64,000 nucleotides of DNA from Actinoplanes subtropicus (lineage in GTDB: Bacteria; Actinomycetota; Actinomycetes; Mycobacteriales; Micromonosporaceae): NCBI RefSeq assembly GCF_000721705.1, contig NZ_JOJL01000020.1, positions 1 through 64,000 on the forward strand. The letters are read 5' to 3'. Below are positions 1 through 7,712 of the stretch, in pieces (the stretch's first letter is position 1; every line of letters begins with the position of its first letter). The notes under the pieces were generated by a model that was not told where the DNA came from, ran no database searches, and was given only the letters and a program-made list of their open reading frames with translations. The position numbers were made by a program, and so were the translations under genes.

Positions 1-96
1 GCGGTCGCATCCCGGTGTTGGATGTGGCCGTTTCGCGGACGCCGTCAGGCGCCACCTGGGCCACGCCGCAGCCCCGCGTGATCCACCAGATAGGCC

Positions 97-774
97 CTAA
101 GATCCCGGCCGGATCAGGCCGGTCTCGTAGGCGAAGACGACGATCTGCACCCGGTCGCGCAGCTCGAGCTTGGTCAGGATCCGGCCGACGTGTGTCTTGA
201 CGGTGGCCTCGGCGAGCACCAGCCGCTCGGCGATCTCGGTGTTGGACAGGCCCTGCGCCACCAGCACCAGCACCTCCCGCTCGCGCTCGGTGAGCACGGC
301 CAGCGGATCGTCACCGCCGGCCGTGCCGGGGCGGGCCACCATCTGGTCGGCGAACCGGTCGAGCAGGCGCCGGGTGATCCGCGGCGCCACCACGGCGTCG
401 CCGCCGGCCACCACGCGGATCGCGGCCAGCAGGTCCTCGGGCGGCGCGTTCTTGAGCAGGAAGCCGCTCGCGCCGGCCTGCAGCGCCGCGAACGCGTCGG
501 CGTCGGTGTCGAAGGTGGTGAGCACCAGCACCCGGGGCGTCTCGGCGCCCCGGGCGCGCAACCGCCGGGTGGCCTCGACGCCGTCCATGACCGGCATCCG
601 CACGTCCATCACGACCACATCGGCCGGCACGGCGCTCAGCAGCCGCAGCGCCTCGGCGCCGTCGCCGGCCTCGCCCACCACCGACAGGTCCCGCTGGGCC
701 GCGAGAATCATCCGGAACCCGGCCCGGACCAGCGGCTGGTCGTCCACGACGACGACCCGGGTCGGCGCGTTCAC
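97..774 (-). CDS. NarL/LuxR-family response regulator
   Basis: This is the cytoplasmic DNA-binding half of a two-component system. An N-terminal receiver domain (about residues 5-120) shows the acidic pair after VVVV, the phospho-acceptor Asp at about 57 in MDVRMPVMDG, and a K in GFLLKNAPP. A C-terminal LuxR-type helix-turn-helix (about 155-215) starts with LTEREREVL. I chose the GTG at 774 because it gives a normal 225-residue regulator and overlaps the stop of the histidine kinase gene in a GTGA, so the two are translationally coupled. The much longer open frame extending upstream is out of frame with the kinase and is an artefact of high GC. Target genes are not visible. Confidence 0.93.
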   Translation of the reverse strand: MNAPTRVVVVDDQPLVRAGFRMILAAQRDLSVVGEAGDGAEALRLLSAVPADVVVMDVRMPVMDGVEATRRLRARGAETPRVLVLTTFDTDADAFAALQAGASGFLLKNAPPEDLLAAIRVVAGGDAVVAPRITRRLLDRFADQMVARPGTAGGDDPLAVLTEREREVLVLVAQGLSNTEIAERLVLAEATVKTHVGRILTKLELRDRVQIVVFAYETGLIRPGS

Positions 775-1934
775 CCCGCCCCCAGCGGAATCGTGGCGCG
801 CACCCGCCAGCCGCCGCCCAGCACCGGGCCGGCCTCGAACTCGCCGCCGTGCACGGCCACCCGCTCCCGCATCCCGATCAACCCATGCCCGTCCGGCCGG
901 TCCGGCGTCGGCGCGATGGCCCCGCTGCCGTCGTCGGCCATCTCCATCTCCACGGATGTCGGAGCGTACCGAACGGTGAGCCGCCCGGTCGCGCCCTGCC
1001 CGGCGTGCCGGAGCACGTTGGTGAGCGACTCCTGGACCAGCCGGTAGAGGGTCAGCTCCACCGCCGGCGGCACCCCCGTCCGCTCGCCCTGGACCTCGAC
1101 GGCGATCGGGAGCCCGGCGGAGCGGGCCCGCTCGACCAGCTGCTCCAGGGTGATCCGCCGATGCTCGTCCGCGTCCGGCGGCGCATCGCCGGCGCCGCGG
1201 AGAACCCCGACGAGGCGCCGCATGTCCTCGAGCGCCTCCCGCCCGGTGGCGCCGACCTGTTTGATCGCCGCCCGGGCCTGGGCCGGCTCGGCGTCCAGCG
1301 CATAACTCGCCCCGTCCGCCTGCACGATCATCACGGCGAGGCTGTGCGCCACCACGTCGTGCAGCTCCCGTGCGATCGCGGCGCGCTCCTCGGCGACCGC
1401 TATCCGGGCCAGGTGGTCGCGCTCCCGCTCGGCGGTGGCCGCCCGCTCTTCCAGCCCGGCCACATACTGCCGGCGGGTGCGCACGGCCAGGCCGCCCAGC
1501 CAGGTGCCGCCGCACAGGGCGAGGTACAACGCGATCACGTAGAGCTGATCGCGCTGCGGGTGCCGGACCACCTCGAACACGATGCCGATGGCCACCGGCA
1601 CGGCGGCGAGCACCGCGTCGGACAGCCACCGGCCGTACTTGACCACCGAATACATCGCGATCAGCACGGCCGCGTCGTAGGGCACCGGGTCGTCGGCCGG
1701 CGGAAACCAGAGGACCTGCTGCAGCGCGAGCAGCGACACCACCGCCATGGTGGACAGCGGGAAGCGACGCCGGACGAGCAGGGCCATCGCCATGCCGAAC
1801 CCGATCGCCCGCACCGGGCCGGTCATCGTCCGCGGCACACTGGTCAGCGCCAGGGTGACCACGAAAAGCGACACGAGCAGGTCGAATAGGAATGACCGCG
1901 CCCGCTCGTCGGCCCAGCCCAGCACCCACCTCAT
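771..1934 (-). CDS. DesK/NarX-type sensor histidine kinase
   Basis: This membrane histidine kinase is expected to phosphorylate the regulator that overlaps its 3' end. The N-terminal ~150 residues hold several hydrophobic segments without an obvious extracellular sensor domain, so it probably senses the membrane state or a membrane partner. The HisKA_3 box RELHDVVAHSL has its His near residue 192. An N box (LVQESLTNVLRHA) and a G box (DGHGLIGMRERV) of the ATPase domain follow. The ATG at 1934 lies after AAGGCG, and translation upstream of it is not protein-like. The protein is 387 residues, normal for the family. It is divergent from the cellulase gene, but that operator probably belongs to the cellulase. 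Confidence 0.92.
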   Translation of the reverse strand: MRWVLGWADERARSFLFDLLVSLFVVTLALTSVPRTMTGPVRAIGFGMAMALLVRRRFPLSTMAVVSLLALQQVLWFPPADDPVPYDAAVLIAMYSVVKYGRWLSDAVLAAVPVAIGIVFEVVRHPQRDQLYVIALYLALCGGTWLGGLAVRTRRQYVAGLEERAATAERERDHLARIAVAEERAAIARELHDVVAHSLAVMIVQADGASYALDAEPAQARAAIKQVGATGREALEDMRRLVGVLRGAGDAPPDADEHRRITLEQLVERARSAGLPIAVEVQGERTGVPPAVELTLYRLVQESLTNVLRHAGQGATGRLTVRYAPTSVEMEMADDGSGAIAPTPDRPDGHGLIGMRERVAVHGGEFEAGPVLGGGWRVRATIPLGAG

Positions 1935-1963
1935 GAAATTCGCCTTAAGTCTTGATCCGCTCG

Positions 1964-1977
1964 TGGGAGCGCTCCCG
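1964..1977. promoter_or_regulatory. CebR/CelR-type operator
   Basis: TGGGAGCGCTCCCG lies 43 bases before the cellulase start. It matches 13 of 14 positions of the palindrome TGGGAGCGCTCCCA, which is the established site of the LacI-family repressors CebR (Streptomyces) and CelR (Thermobifida) that release cellulase genes when cellobiose is present. The inference is that the cellulase at 2020 is cellobiose-inducible. The site also sits 30 bases upstream of the histidine kinase start, so an effect on that gene cannot be excluded. Confidence 0.8.
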
Positions 1978-2019
1978 TATGGCTTGCCGTAGGCAAACTC
2001 GGGAGAGGCGCGGGTTCCA

Positions 2020-3843
2020 ATGTACAGATCCAAGGTCGGTCTGGGCCGATTCAAACAGCGCCGGTGGCAAGCGTACGCGGTCGCCGGCGTCGCCGTCGTC
2101 GTGGCCGGCGCCGGATTGGGCATCGCCTCCGCCAGCGAGACGGTGCCTACGGTCAACTGTCCCCAGGTCGCGGTCAACGTCGCGGTGCCGGCCCAGCAGC
2201 GGGCCGACGTGCAGAACAACCTCAAGCTGCTCAACACCCAGATCGACGAGGCCAACAACCGGCTGAAGACGACCGTCGGCCAGGGCGGGCCCCAATTCAT
2301 CAACAACGCGATCCTCGGCCCGCTCAAGGACAAGCGCTTCGCCACCATCAACCGGATCGAGACGGCGATCGGCCGCAACGCCCCCAAGCCCAACCTGAAC
2401 GCCGAGGGCCTCTCCGCCTGCACGCTGAACAAGAACGGCGGCGCGTCGAAGAAGCAGAACACGGCGCTGTCGGCGGCCGCCACCGCGGCCCAGCCGGTGC
2501 CGACGGTCAACTGCCCGACGGTGAAGATCACCGTCGCCGTGCCGGCCCAGCAGAAGGCCGACGTCGACCGGAACCTGGAGCTGCTCAAGACCCAGATCGA
2601 CGAGGCGAACCAGCGGTTGCGCACCACCGTCGGCCAGGGCGGCCCTCAGTTCATCAACAACGCGATCCTCGGCCCGCTCAAGGACAAGCGCTTCGCCACC
2701 ATCAACCGGATCGAGACGGCGATCGGCCGCAACGCCCCGAAGCCCAACCTCAACGCCGAGGGCCTCTCCGCCTGCACGCTGAACAAGGCGACCGTTCCGG
2801 CCCCGACGAAGGCCCCGGCCCCGGCTCCGACCGCGACCGCATCCGTCGCGCCGGCGCCGACCACCCAGGCTCCCGCGCCGGCCCAGCCGGGCACGAAGGC
2901 GCCGGCCGGCTCCCCGGTGGCGGTCAACGGCCAGCTGAGCGTCTGCGGCGTGCACCTGTGCAACCAGTCCGGCACGCCGATCCAGCTGCGCGGCATGAGC
3001 AGCCACGGCCTGCAGTTCTTCCCGAACTGCGTGAACGCCAACTCGCTGAACGCGCTGCGCAACGACTGGAAGGCCGATTTCATCCGGCTGTCGATGTACG
3101 TGCAGGAGGGCGGCCTCGCCAGCGACCCGACCGGCTTCACCAACAAGGTGAACGGCCTGGTCGACACCGCTACGGCGCTCGGCCTCTACGTCGTGGTCGA
3201 CTTCCACATCCTCACGCCGGGTGACCCCAACTTCAACCTTGGCCTGGCCAAGACCTTCTTCGCGAACGTGACGGCCAAGCACGCCGGCAACACCAACGTG
3301 CTCTACGAGATCGCCAACGAGCCGAACGGCGTGAGCTGGGACGCGATCAAGTCGTACGCGGACCAGGTGATCCCGGTGGTGCGGAAGAACGCGCCGAACA
3401 GCGTCGTGCTGGTGGGCACCCGCGGCTTCTCGTCGCTGGGCCTCACCGACGGCAGCGACGAGAAGGAGATCCTGGCGGACCCGGTGAACTTCAAGAACGT
3501 GATGTACACGTTCCACTTCTACGCCGCCTCGCACGGCGCCGATCGCCGGGCCGTGGTGGCCCGGGCGGCCAAGGAACTTCCGCTCTTCGTCACCGAGTTC
3601 GGCAGCCAGACCTTCACCGGCGACGGCACCAACGATTTCACGAGCACCACCGCCTGGCTGGACCTGCTCAAGAGCAACAAGATTTCGTACGGCATGTGGA
3701 GCTTCTCCGACAGCCACGAATCGAACGCCGTCTTCAAGCAGGGCACCTGCGCGGGCACGAACTTCGCCGGCACGGGCGTGCTGACGGCGACGGGCCGCTA
3801 CATCCGCAGCCGCATCCTCACCGGAGTCGGCAACCCCAACTGA
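2020..3843 (+). CDS. secreted GH5 endoglucanase with duplicated N-terminal domain
   Basis: This is a 607-residue extracellular cellulase. A signal peptide with KQRR and a long hydrophobic core ends near ASAS39. Two copies of a ~96-residue domain of unknown function follow (about 43-138 and 161-256), each with a Cys after PTVN and one in SACTLNK. A Pro/Thr/Ala linker (257-303) leads to a GH5 catalytic domain. The acid/base is Glu434 in YEIANEPNG and the nucleophile Glu526 in FVTEFGS. The ATG at 2020 follows GGGAGAGG. The N-terminal repeats are not a carbohydrate-binding family I recognise; wall or cellulose attachment is only a guess. A CebR-type operator precedes the gene and a strong hairpin follows it. 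Confidence 0.92.
   Translation: MYRSKVGLGRFKQRRWQAYAVAGVAVVVAGAGLGIASASETVPTVNCPQVAVNVAVPAQQRADVQNNLKLLNTQIDEANNRLKTTVGQGGPQFINNAILGPLKDKRFATINRIETAIGRNAPKPNLNAEGLSACTLNKNGGASKKQNTALSAAATAAQPVPTVNCPTVKITVAVPAQQKADVDRNLELLKTQIDEANQRLRTTVGQGGPQFINNAILGPLKDKRFATINRIETAIGRNAPKPNLNAEGLSACTLNKATVPAPTKAPAPAPTATASVAPAPTTQAPAPAQPGTKAPAGSPVAVNGQLSVCGVHLCNQSGTPIQLRGMSSHGLQFFPNCVNANSLNALRNDWKADFIRLSMYVQEGGLASDPTGFTNKVNGLVDTATALGLYVVVDFHILTPGDPNFNLGLAKTFFANVTAKHAGNTNVLYEIANEPNGVSWDAIKSYADQVIPVVRKNAPNSVVLVGTRGFSSLGLTDGSDEKEILADPVNFKNVMYTFHFYAASHGADRRAVVARAAKELPLFVTEFGSQTFTGDGTNDFTSTTAWLDLLKSNKISYGMWSFSDSHESNAVFKQGTCAGTNFAGTGVLTATGRYIRSRILTGVGNPN
2281..2787 (+). repeat. intragenic near-identical duplication in the cellulase gene
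   Basis: Bases 2281-2433 and 2635-2787 (offset 354, i.e. 118 codons) encode the same 51 residues. They differ at only five positions, all silent. The flanking halves of the two domain copies are less alike in both DNA and protein. This pattern suggests a recent duplication or ongoing gene conversion of the 3' part of the repeat. Confidence 0.9.
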
Positions 3844-3858
3844 GTCACCCGCACCGGC

Positions 3859-3892
3859 CACGGCCGCAACCCCCGCCAGGGTTGCGGCCGTG
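3859..3892 (+). terminator. intrinsic terminator after the cellulase gene
   Basis: A perfect 14-bp stem, CACGGCCGCAACCC at 3859-3872 pairing with 3879-3892, closes a 6-base loop and is followed by CTGTTTTG. It begins 15 bases after the cellulase stop and is the clearest rho-independent terminator in the window. Confidence 0.85.
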
Positions 3893-4007
3893 CTGTTTTG
3901 CCATGCAGGACAGCCCGGAGGCCGCGGTCGGAGGGTGACCCACGACGGCGCGAGGCGCTGCACCGGGGACTTGTGTCTCCCGTACGTCCAAGTGGTTTTG
4001 CGTTTGT

Positions 4008-4051
4008 GTCAACCGGGGTTGACGTTTGCGGGCATGTCAACGTAAGTTGAC
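4008..4051. promoter_or_regulatory. two GTCAAC-N4-GTTGAC palindromes
   Basis: Two 16-bp palindromes of identical design lie at 4008-4023 (spacer CGGG) and 4036-4051 (spacer GTAA), centres 28 bp apart. The second ends 3 bases before the ATG of the HTH gene at 4055, so any bound protein would block transcription or translation start. The simplest reading is autoregulation by the small HTH protein encoded directly downstream, which is an inference from position and symmetry. Confidence 0.7.
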
Positions 4052-4054
4052 AGC

Positions 4055-4291
4055 ATGACTGAGGCAACCGACCTCGCGGCGGCGGCCGGCAGTGCCGATC
4101 CCCGGGTGGGGCTGCGTGCCGTCGTGGCACTGCGCCGCCTGCTCGAAGGGCTGGAGCATCTGCAGGTCGCCAACGCTCGCCGCAACGGCTGGTCCTGGCA
4201 GGAGATCGCCGACGCGCTCGACGTGACCCGCCAGGGCGTTCACAAGAAGCACGCGCACCTGATCCCCGCGCGCGACCCACGGGAGGGCTGA
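4055..4291 (+). CDS. small HTH DNA-binding protein
   Basis: This is a 78-residue protein whose C-terminal half is a helix-turn-helix (about 42-68: WSWQEIADALDVTRQGVHKK). It has no ligand or dimer domain beyond the N-terminal helix. The gene has almost no leader: the ATG comes 3 bases after a palindrome, without a clear ribosome-binding site, so a leaderless transcript is possible. The stop is followed after one base by the Clp-N gene, so the two form an operon. It probably controls itself and its partner through the paired GTCAAC palindromes. Confidence 0.8.
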   Translation: MTEATDLAAAAGSADPRVGLRAVVALRRLLEGLEHLQVANARRNGWSWQEIADALDVTRQGVHKKHAHLIPARDPREG

Positions 4292-4292
4292 G

Positions 4293-4898
4293 ATGTTCGA
4301 ACGGTTCACGACGGCGTCACGCGAGGTCGTCATCAACGCTCAGCAGGAGGCTCGCCGGCTGGGCCATCCCTTCATCGGCACCGAGCACGTGCTGCTCGGC
4401 CTGATCCACGACCCGCAGGGCTCGACCGGTCGCCTGCTGCGGCCGGCCGGGGTGGTCGAGGCCGCGGTCCGCGCGGACATCCAGCGGCTGGTCGGCGACA
4501 AGTTCGAGCTCGACCTGTCGTTCACCGAGACCGACGCCGAGGACGCGGCCGCGCTCAAGGCGATCGGCATCGACCTCGCCAAGGTGCGGGCCGCGATCGA
4601 GGAGAGCTTCGGGGCCGGCTCGCTGCAACTGTCCCGGCCGTCGCCCCGGCGGCGCGGCCTGTTCGGCCGGAAGACCGGCGGACATCTTCCGCTCACCTCG
4701 CGGGCGAAGAAGGTGCTCGAGCTGTCGCTGCGGGAGGCGATCCGGCTGAACCACAACTTCATCGCGCCCGAGCACATCATGCTCGGCCTGCTGCGCGAGG
4801 GCGAGGGGCTGGCCTGCCGGATCCTGGCCGACCACGAGGTCGACTTCGCGAAGCTGCGGGCCGACCTGGCCGATTCGGTACGGCACGAGGCGGCGTGA
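4293..4898 (+). CDS. double Clp N-terminal domain protein
   Basis: This 201-residue protein consists of two Clp-N (R) repeats like the first 150 residues of ClpC/ClpA. The first is at 1-75 (FTTASREVVINAQQEARRLG, then FIGTEHVLLGLI) and the second at about 125-198 (LTSRAKKVLELSLREAI, then FIAPEHIMLGLLREGEG). There is no AAA ATPase module, so it cannot unfold substrates alone. In ClpC this domain binds substrates and adaptors; such stand-alone proteins may act as adaptors or compete for phospho-arginine-type ligands (inference). The start follows GGGAGGG in the tail of the upstream HTH gene. Confidence 0.88.
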   Translation: MFERFTTASREVVINAQQEARRLGHPFIGTEHVLLGLIHDPQGSTGRLLRPAGVVEAAVRADIQRLVGDKFELDLSFTETDAEDAAALKAIGIDLAKVRAAIEESFGAGSLQLSRPSPRRRGLFGRKTGGHLPLTSRAKKVLELSLREAIRLNHNFIAPEHIMLGLLREGEGLACRILADHEVDFAKLRADLADSVRHEAA

Positions 4899-4899
4899 C

Positions 4900-5286
4900 T
4901 CAGCCGCGGTAGTAGATGCGGAGCTGGTGGCCGTTCGCGGTGTGGTGCCAGCCGACATCGCCCAGCACGTCGATGTCCGGCCGGCGCCGCAGCCACTCGG
5001 CGGCCATCGCGAACGCCTCCGCCGGGGTGCGGCCGACGAACGAGACCCGTCGCTCCCACTCCTCGATCACCCGGGCGCCCGGCCCGGTGATCACCGCGGT
5101 CGGCCCGACCCGCCGGCCGTTGCGCACCGCCTGCACGAACCAGTCGTCGACATCCTCGTCGTGCTCGACGGCCCAGCCGTCGAACCGGTCGATGTCGTTG
5201 GCGATCGCGCTGCGGGCGCAGTTGAGGGCGGCGTCCAGGGTGGCGAGCTCGATCTCCTCGCCGTTGTACTCCACCCGGTACGCCAT
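4900..5286 (-). CDS. hypothetical protein, 128 aa
   Basis: I do not recognise a family. The product is a soluble, acidic 128-residue protein opening with MAYRVEYNGEEIELAT. It is rich in Trp and Asp in the middle (DGWAVEHDEDVDDWFVQAV) and ends in a short basic stretch. The start is secure: an AGGAGG lies 6 bases before the ATG at 5286. The gene is convergent with the Clp-N gene, with one base between stops, and divergent from the hypothetical gene at 5327. It has no signal peptide or membrane segment. Confidence 0.7.
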   Translation of the reverse strand: MAYRVEYNGEEIELATLDAALNCARSAIANDIDRFDGWAVEHDEDVDDWFVQAVRNGRRVGPTAVITGPGARVIEEWERRVSFVGRTPAEAFAMAAEWLRRRPDIDVLGDVGWHHTANGHQLRIYYRG

Positions 5287-5326
5287 GCCCGTCCTCCTGA
5301 ACGGCGTTGATGATAATGGAGCAAAC

Positions 5327-5803
5327 ATGAAACTGAGGCGTACCTTCGAAGACATGAGCATGCGGTGGTGGTCGATCGAGGTCCGCGACGGGGTGCTGCC
5401 GGCGCAGCGCTGGAAGGACGGCTACGGCGAGGCACTCCTCGAAGCAGCCATCACCAACGGGGCCCGTCGCTGGGAGTGGACGGTGATTCCCGGCGGCGTG
5501 GTCCTGGAGGTGGCGTTCCGTGAGTCGGAGGAGTGGGAGCGCTTCCGCGCCCTGCCGGTGGTGACGGCGGCGCTGGACGCGACCCCCGACCCGGTCAACG
5601 GGCTGTACGTCTACCCGGGCCGGGGCGGCAACGCCTCCGCGCGGTCGCCGAAGCGCAAGCCGCGCCCGACCGGTGCGGGCGCCGCCGCGGTGCCGATCCC
5701 GGTGGAGCCGCCGCCGGTCGCCCGGCTGGCCGTCACCGAGCCGCCGGCCGAGCCGATCGTGGCGGGCTCCCCGGCCTCGTTCACGCTGGAGCCGGCCGCC
5801 TAG
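5327..5803 (+). CDS. hypothetical protein with Pro/Ala-rich tail
   Basis: This 158-residue protein has a compact N-terminal domain (about residues 10-95, MRWWSIEVRDG ... GLYVYPGRGG) and a low-complexity Pro/Ala/Arg tail. The family is not recognised. I chose the ATG at 5327 for its GGAG 6 bases upstream; ATGs at 5354 and 5360 are possible alternatives and would remove 9 or 11 residues. The gene is divergent from the 128-residue hypothetical gene across 40 bases. Its stop lies in a 20-bp tandem duplication shared with the convergent phosphotransferase gene. Confidence 0.65.
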   Translation: MKLRRTFEDMSMRWWSIEVRDGVLPAQRWKDGYGEALLEAAITNGARRWEWTVIPGGVVLEVAFRESEEWERFRALPVVTAALDATPDPVNGLYVYPGRGGNASARSPKRKPRPTGAGAAAVPIPVEPPPVARLAVTEPPAEPIVAGSPASFTLEPAA

Positions 5804-5833
5804 ATGGCCGCCCGGCCGCCTAGATGGCCGCCC
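5794..5833. repeat. 20-bp tandem duplication over convergent stop codons
   Basis: The 20 bases at 5794-5813 (GGCCGCCTAGATGG then CCGCCC) are repeated exactly at 5814-5833. Each copy contains CTAG, which reads TAG on both strands. It therefore duplicates the last codons and stops of both the + gene ending at 5803 and the - gene ending at 5820, and separates two reading frames that once probably shared the CTAG. Confidence 0.9.
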
Positions 5834-6458
5834 GGGCGTCGGCAGCCGCCAGGCCGGCCCGCATGGCTTCCCGCTCCCCCGGGTCCCACGGCCCCGAGTA
5901 GGTCAGCGGGATCTCCGTCATGAACCGCCGCTGGTCCGCGGGGATGCGGGCGACGACCAGGTCGGGGTTCGTGGCGGCGGTCTCGTAGAGGTCGGGGCCG
6001 TCGGCGTAGTACAGGTCGGCGACGACGAGCCGGCCGTCGGCGGTGCGGCGGACGTTGTCCGGGTTGTGGTCGAGCGGGCCGCACCAGGGCAGGTCGCGCC
6101 GGGCCCGCTCGTGCACCCGGCGGATCACTTCGACCAGCCCGGCCACCTCGGCGTCGCCCCGGGCGATGGCCTCGTGGAAGGCGATCGCCTCGGCCTCGGG
6201 CACCGGGCTCAGCCACTCTATCACCTGCAGGTCGCCGCCGCCGGCCAGGCGCCGGTGCTCGAACAGCGCGGGCACCTGGCGGGTGTGCGCGGCCTCCCGG
6301 TAGAGCGCCGCGGAATAGGGCCCGGTCGGGTCGAAGGGGCTGATCCGGGCGGCTCGGGCGCCGTCCGGCGAGCGCAGGGCGATGGCCCAGTCCCCCGCGC
6401 CGCCGTCGGTCCAGCCGGCCGCCCGAAGCGCCCGCTCCACCTCGCGATGATCGGCCAT
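5820..6458 (-). CDS. kinase-fold phosphotransferase-like protein
   Basis: This 212-residue protein resembles aminoglycoside/choline phosphotransferases (APH fold). Around residue 125 it has LDHNPDNVRR, in the position of the usual HGDxxxxN catalytic loop, and then VVADLYYADGPDLY in the place of the metal-binding DxD/DFG segment. It is shorter than typical APH proteins (~260-300), mainly in the N-lobe and the C-terminal helices. A small-molecule kinase role is plausible but the substrate is unknown. The ATG at 6458 opens MADHREVERALRAAG. It is convergent with the hypothetical gene at 5327. Confidence 0.7.
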   Translation of the reverse strand: MADHREVERALRAAGWTDGGAGDWAIALRSPDGARAARISPFDPTGPYSAALYREAAHTRQVPALFEHRRLAGGGDLQVIEWLSPVPEAEAIAFHEAIARGDAEVAGLVEVIRRVHERARRDLPWCGPLDHNPDNVRRTADGRLVVADLYYADGPDLYETAATNPDLVVARIPADQRRFMTEIPLTYSGPWDPGEREAMRAGLAAADARAAI

Positions 6459-6479
6459 CCCCCGAGGGTAGAGGTGTCA

Positions 6480-6918
6480 GCGATCGGGCGGCGGCCGACG
6501 TCGCCCACCCTGCTGGCCACCGGGGGCGTCCAGGTGACGCTGCTGGGCGGTCGGCCCGCCCCTGTTCCGCCGTCTGAATCTTCGGGCGTACGGGCTGGAG
6601 TGGCGGCACCCGCAGGTCGACTGCGCGCACGTGCTCGACGGGGGTGGCGCCGCCGCCCTGCACACGAGCGTGGCCGAGACCGCCGAGGGCCTGGGACCGG
6701 ACGGGCCGGTTTGGCGCCGCTCGTTCGCCGGTCCGTCGGCCCACCACGACACCCTCACCGAGGACCTGCTCGGGCCGTTGCTCGGCGTCCCGCGCCACCC
6801 GCTGCTCATGGCCCGGTTCGGCCTGCCCGCGCCGGCCACCGCGCTGGCCCAGTTGTTTCGCACCGACGCCGCCCGGGCACTGCGGGCCGTGGTGGCGGCG
6901 CACGGCTTCGCCCGTTGA
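6480..6918 (+). pseudogene. remnant of a phytoene-dehydrogenase-like FAD oxidoreductase
   Basis: Two fragments in different frames resemble one enzyme. One frame at 6480-6570 reads LLATGGVQVTLLGGRPAP, like the end of the Rossmann strand of NAD/FAD-binding oxidoreductases. The next frame (6562-6918) reads YGLEWRHPQ, HVLDGGGAAALHTSV, LGPDGPVWRR and LLGVPRHPLLMARFGL, which is the characteristic region after the FAD site in phytoene-desaturase-like proteins. The GxGxxG loop at the start and the whole C-terminal half (about 350 residues) are missing. I judge it a decayed gene; the family assignment rests on pattern memory. Confidence 0.55.
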
Positions 6919-7036
6919 AGCGCCCGTTGAGCTCGGCCGTCGGCCTCGGCATGCGCCATCGCGGCTCTCCCCGCAGTCGGCCGTCGAGACGGCAGGACGC
7001 TATCGATCACGGAAATGATTCGACAAGAGTCTCTGA

Positions 7037-7677
7037 GTCGCGACCGAGGAGACACTGGCGGCGACCCGCGGCGCCGCCGGGACGGTGAATCCCGCCACCT
7101 CGGCGAGGGGGCACAGCGCCGCGGCGGCGGCCGGTCCGCCGTACGCGGCGAAGGTCAAGACAACCTTGACCAAGTACCTCAAGCCCACCAGCGACAACCC
7201 CAAGCACCCGGGGTACGCCGGAGCCGTCGCGCTCGTCCTGCAGGACAACAAGACCCTGATGGTCACCGCGGTCGGGCACGCCCTGCGCTACCAGGCCGGG
7301 CCGGTCGAACTCCCCGCCGCGCGATCGGCCAGATGCTGCTGGCCGGCGGCACCTACAACGGCAAACGCATCCTCTCGGCGGCAACCGTCAAGCAGATGCT
7401 CACCAACGTCAACAAGGGCAAGCCGGCCATCGACCCCGATCGCCCCCACCGCACCGCCGACCACGGCCTCGGCGTCGAGATCAACCAGCCCTGGTTCATG
7501 GGCAAGCTGGCCTCGGCCACCAGCTTCGGGCACACCGGCTTCACCGGCACGTCCCTGCTGGTCGTCCCCGCCCGCCGCCAGGTGATCGTCCTGCTCACCA
7601 ACCGGGCCCACCCCAACTGGAGCTGGTCCGACCCCGACACCCACCGGGTCGCCGTCCACGACGCCATCGCCACCTGA
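7037..7677 (+). pseudogene. serine-hydrolase (beta-lactamase family) remnant with lost middle
   Basis: The first part, open from 7037 to about 7320, encodes an Ala-rich segment followed by YAGAVALVLQDNKTLMVTAVGHALRY, like the N-terminal sheet of class C-type beta-lactamase-family hydrolases. The second part is in another frame (about 7320-7677). It encodes IGQMLLAGGTYNGKRILSAATVKQML and SFGHTGFTGTSLLVVP, the C-terminal half with the HTG motif. The intervening ~180 residues, including the SxxK nucleophile and the YxN motif, are absent. An internal deletion with frame change therefore joined the two ends. It cannot be active. Confidence 0.8.
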
Positions 7678-7712
7678 CCCGCCATCCCAGCCTCCCTCGC
7701 CGAGGACCTGGT

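Noticed and set aside
1..96. Start of a gene at the left edge
   Set aside because: No frame there shows protein-like sequence or a plausible start or stop arrangement; it looks like an intergenic end.
97..3963. Very long open frames on the opposite or alternative frames, e.g. 610 and 672 codons around the two-component and cellulase genes
   Set aside because: They are rich in Arg, Gly, Ala and Pro with no domain sense, and mirror the codon pattern of the real genes. High GC removes stops in shadow frames.
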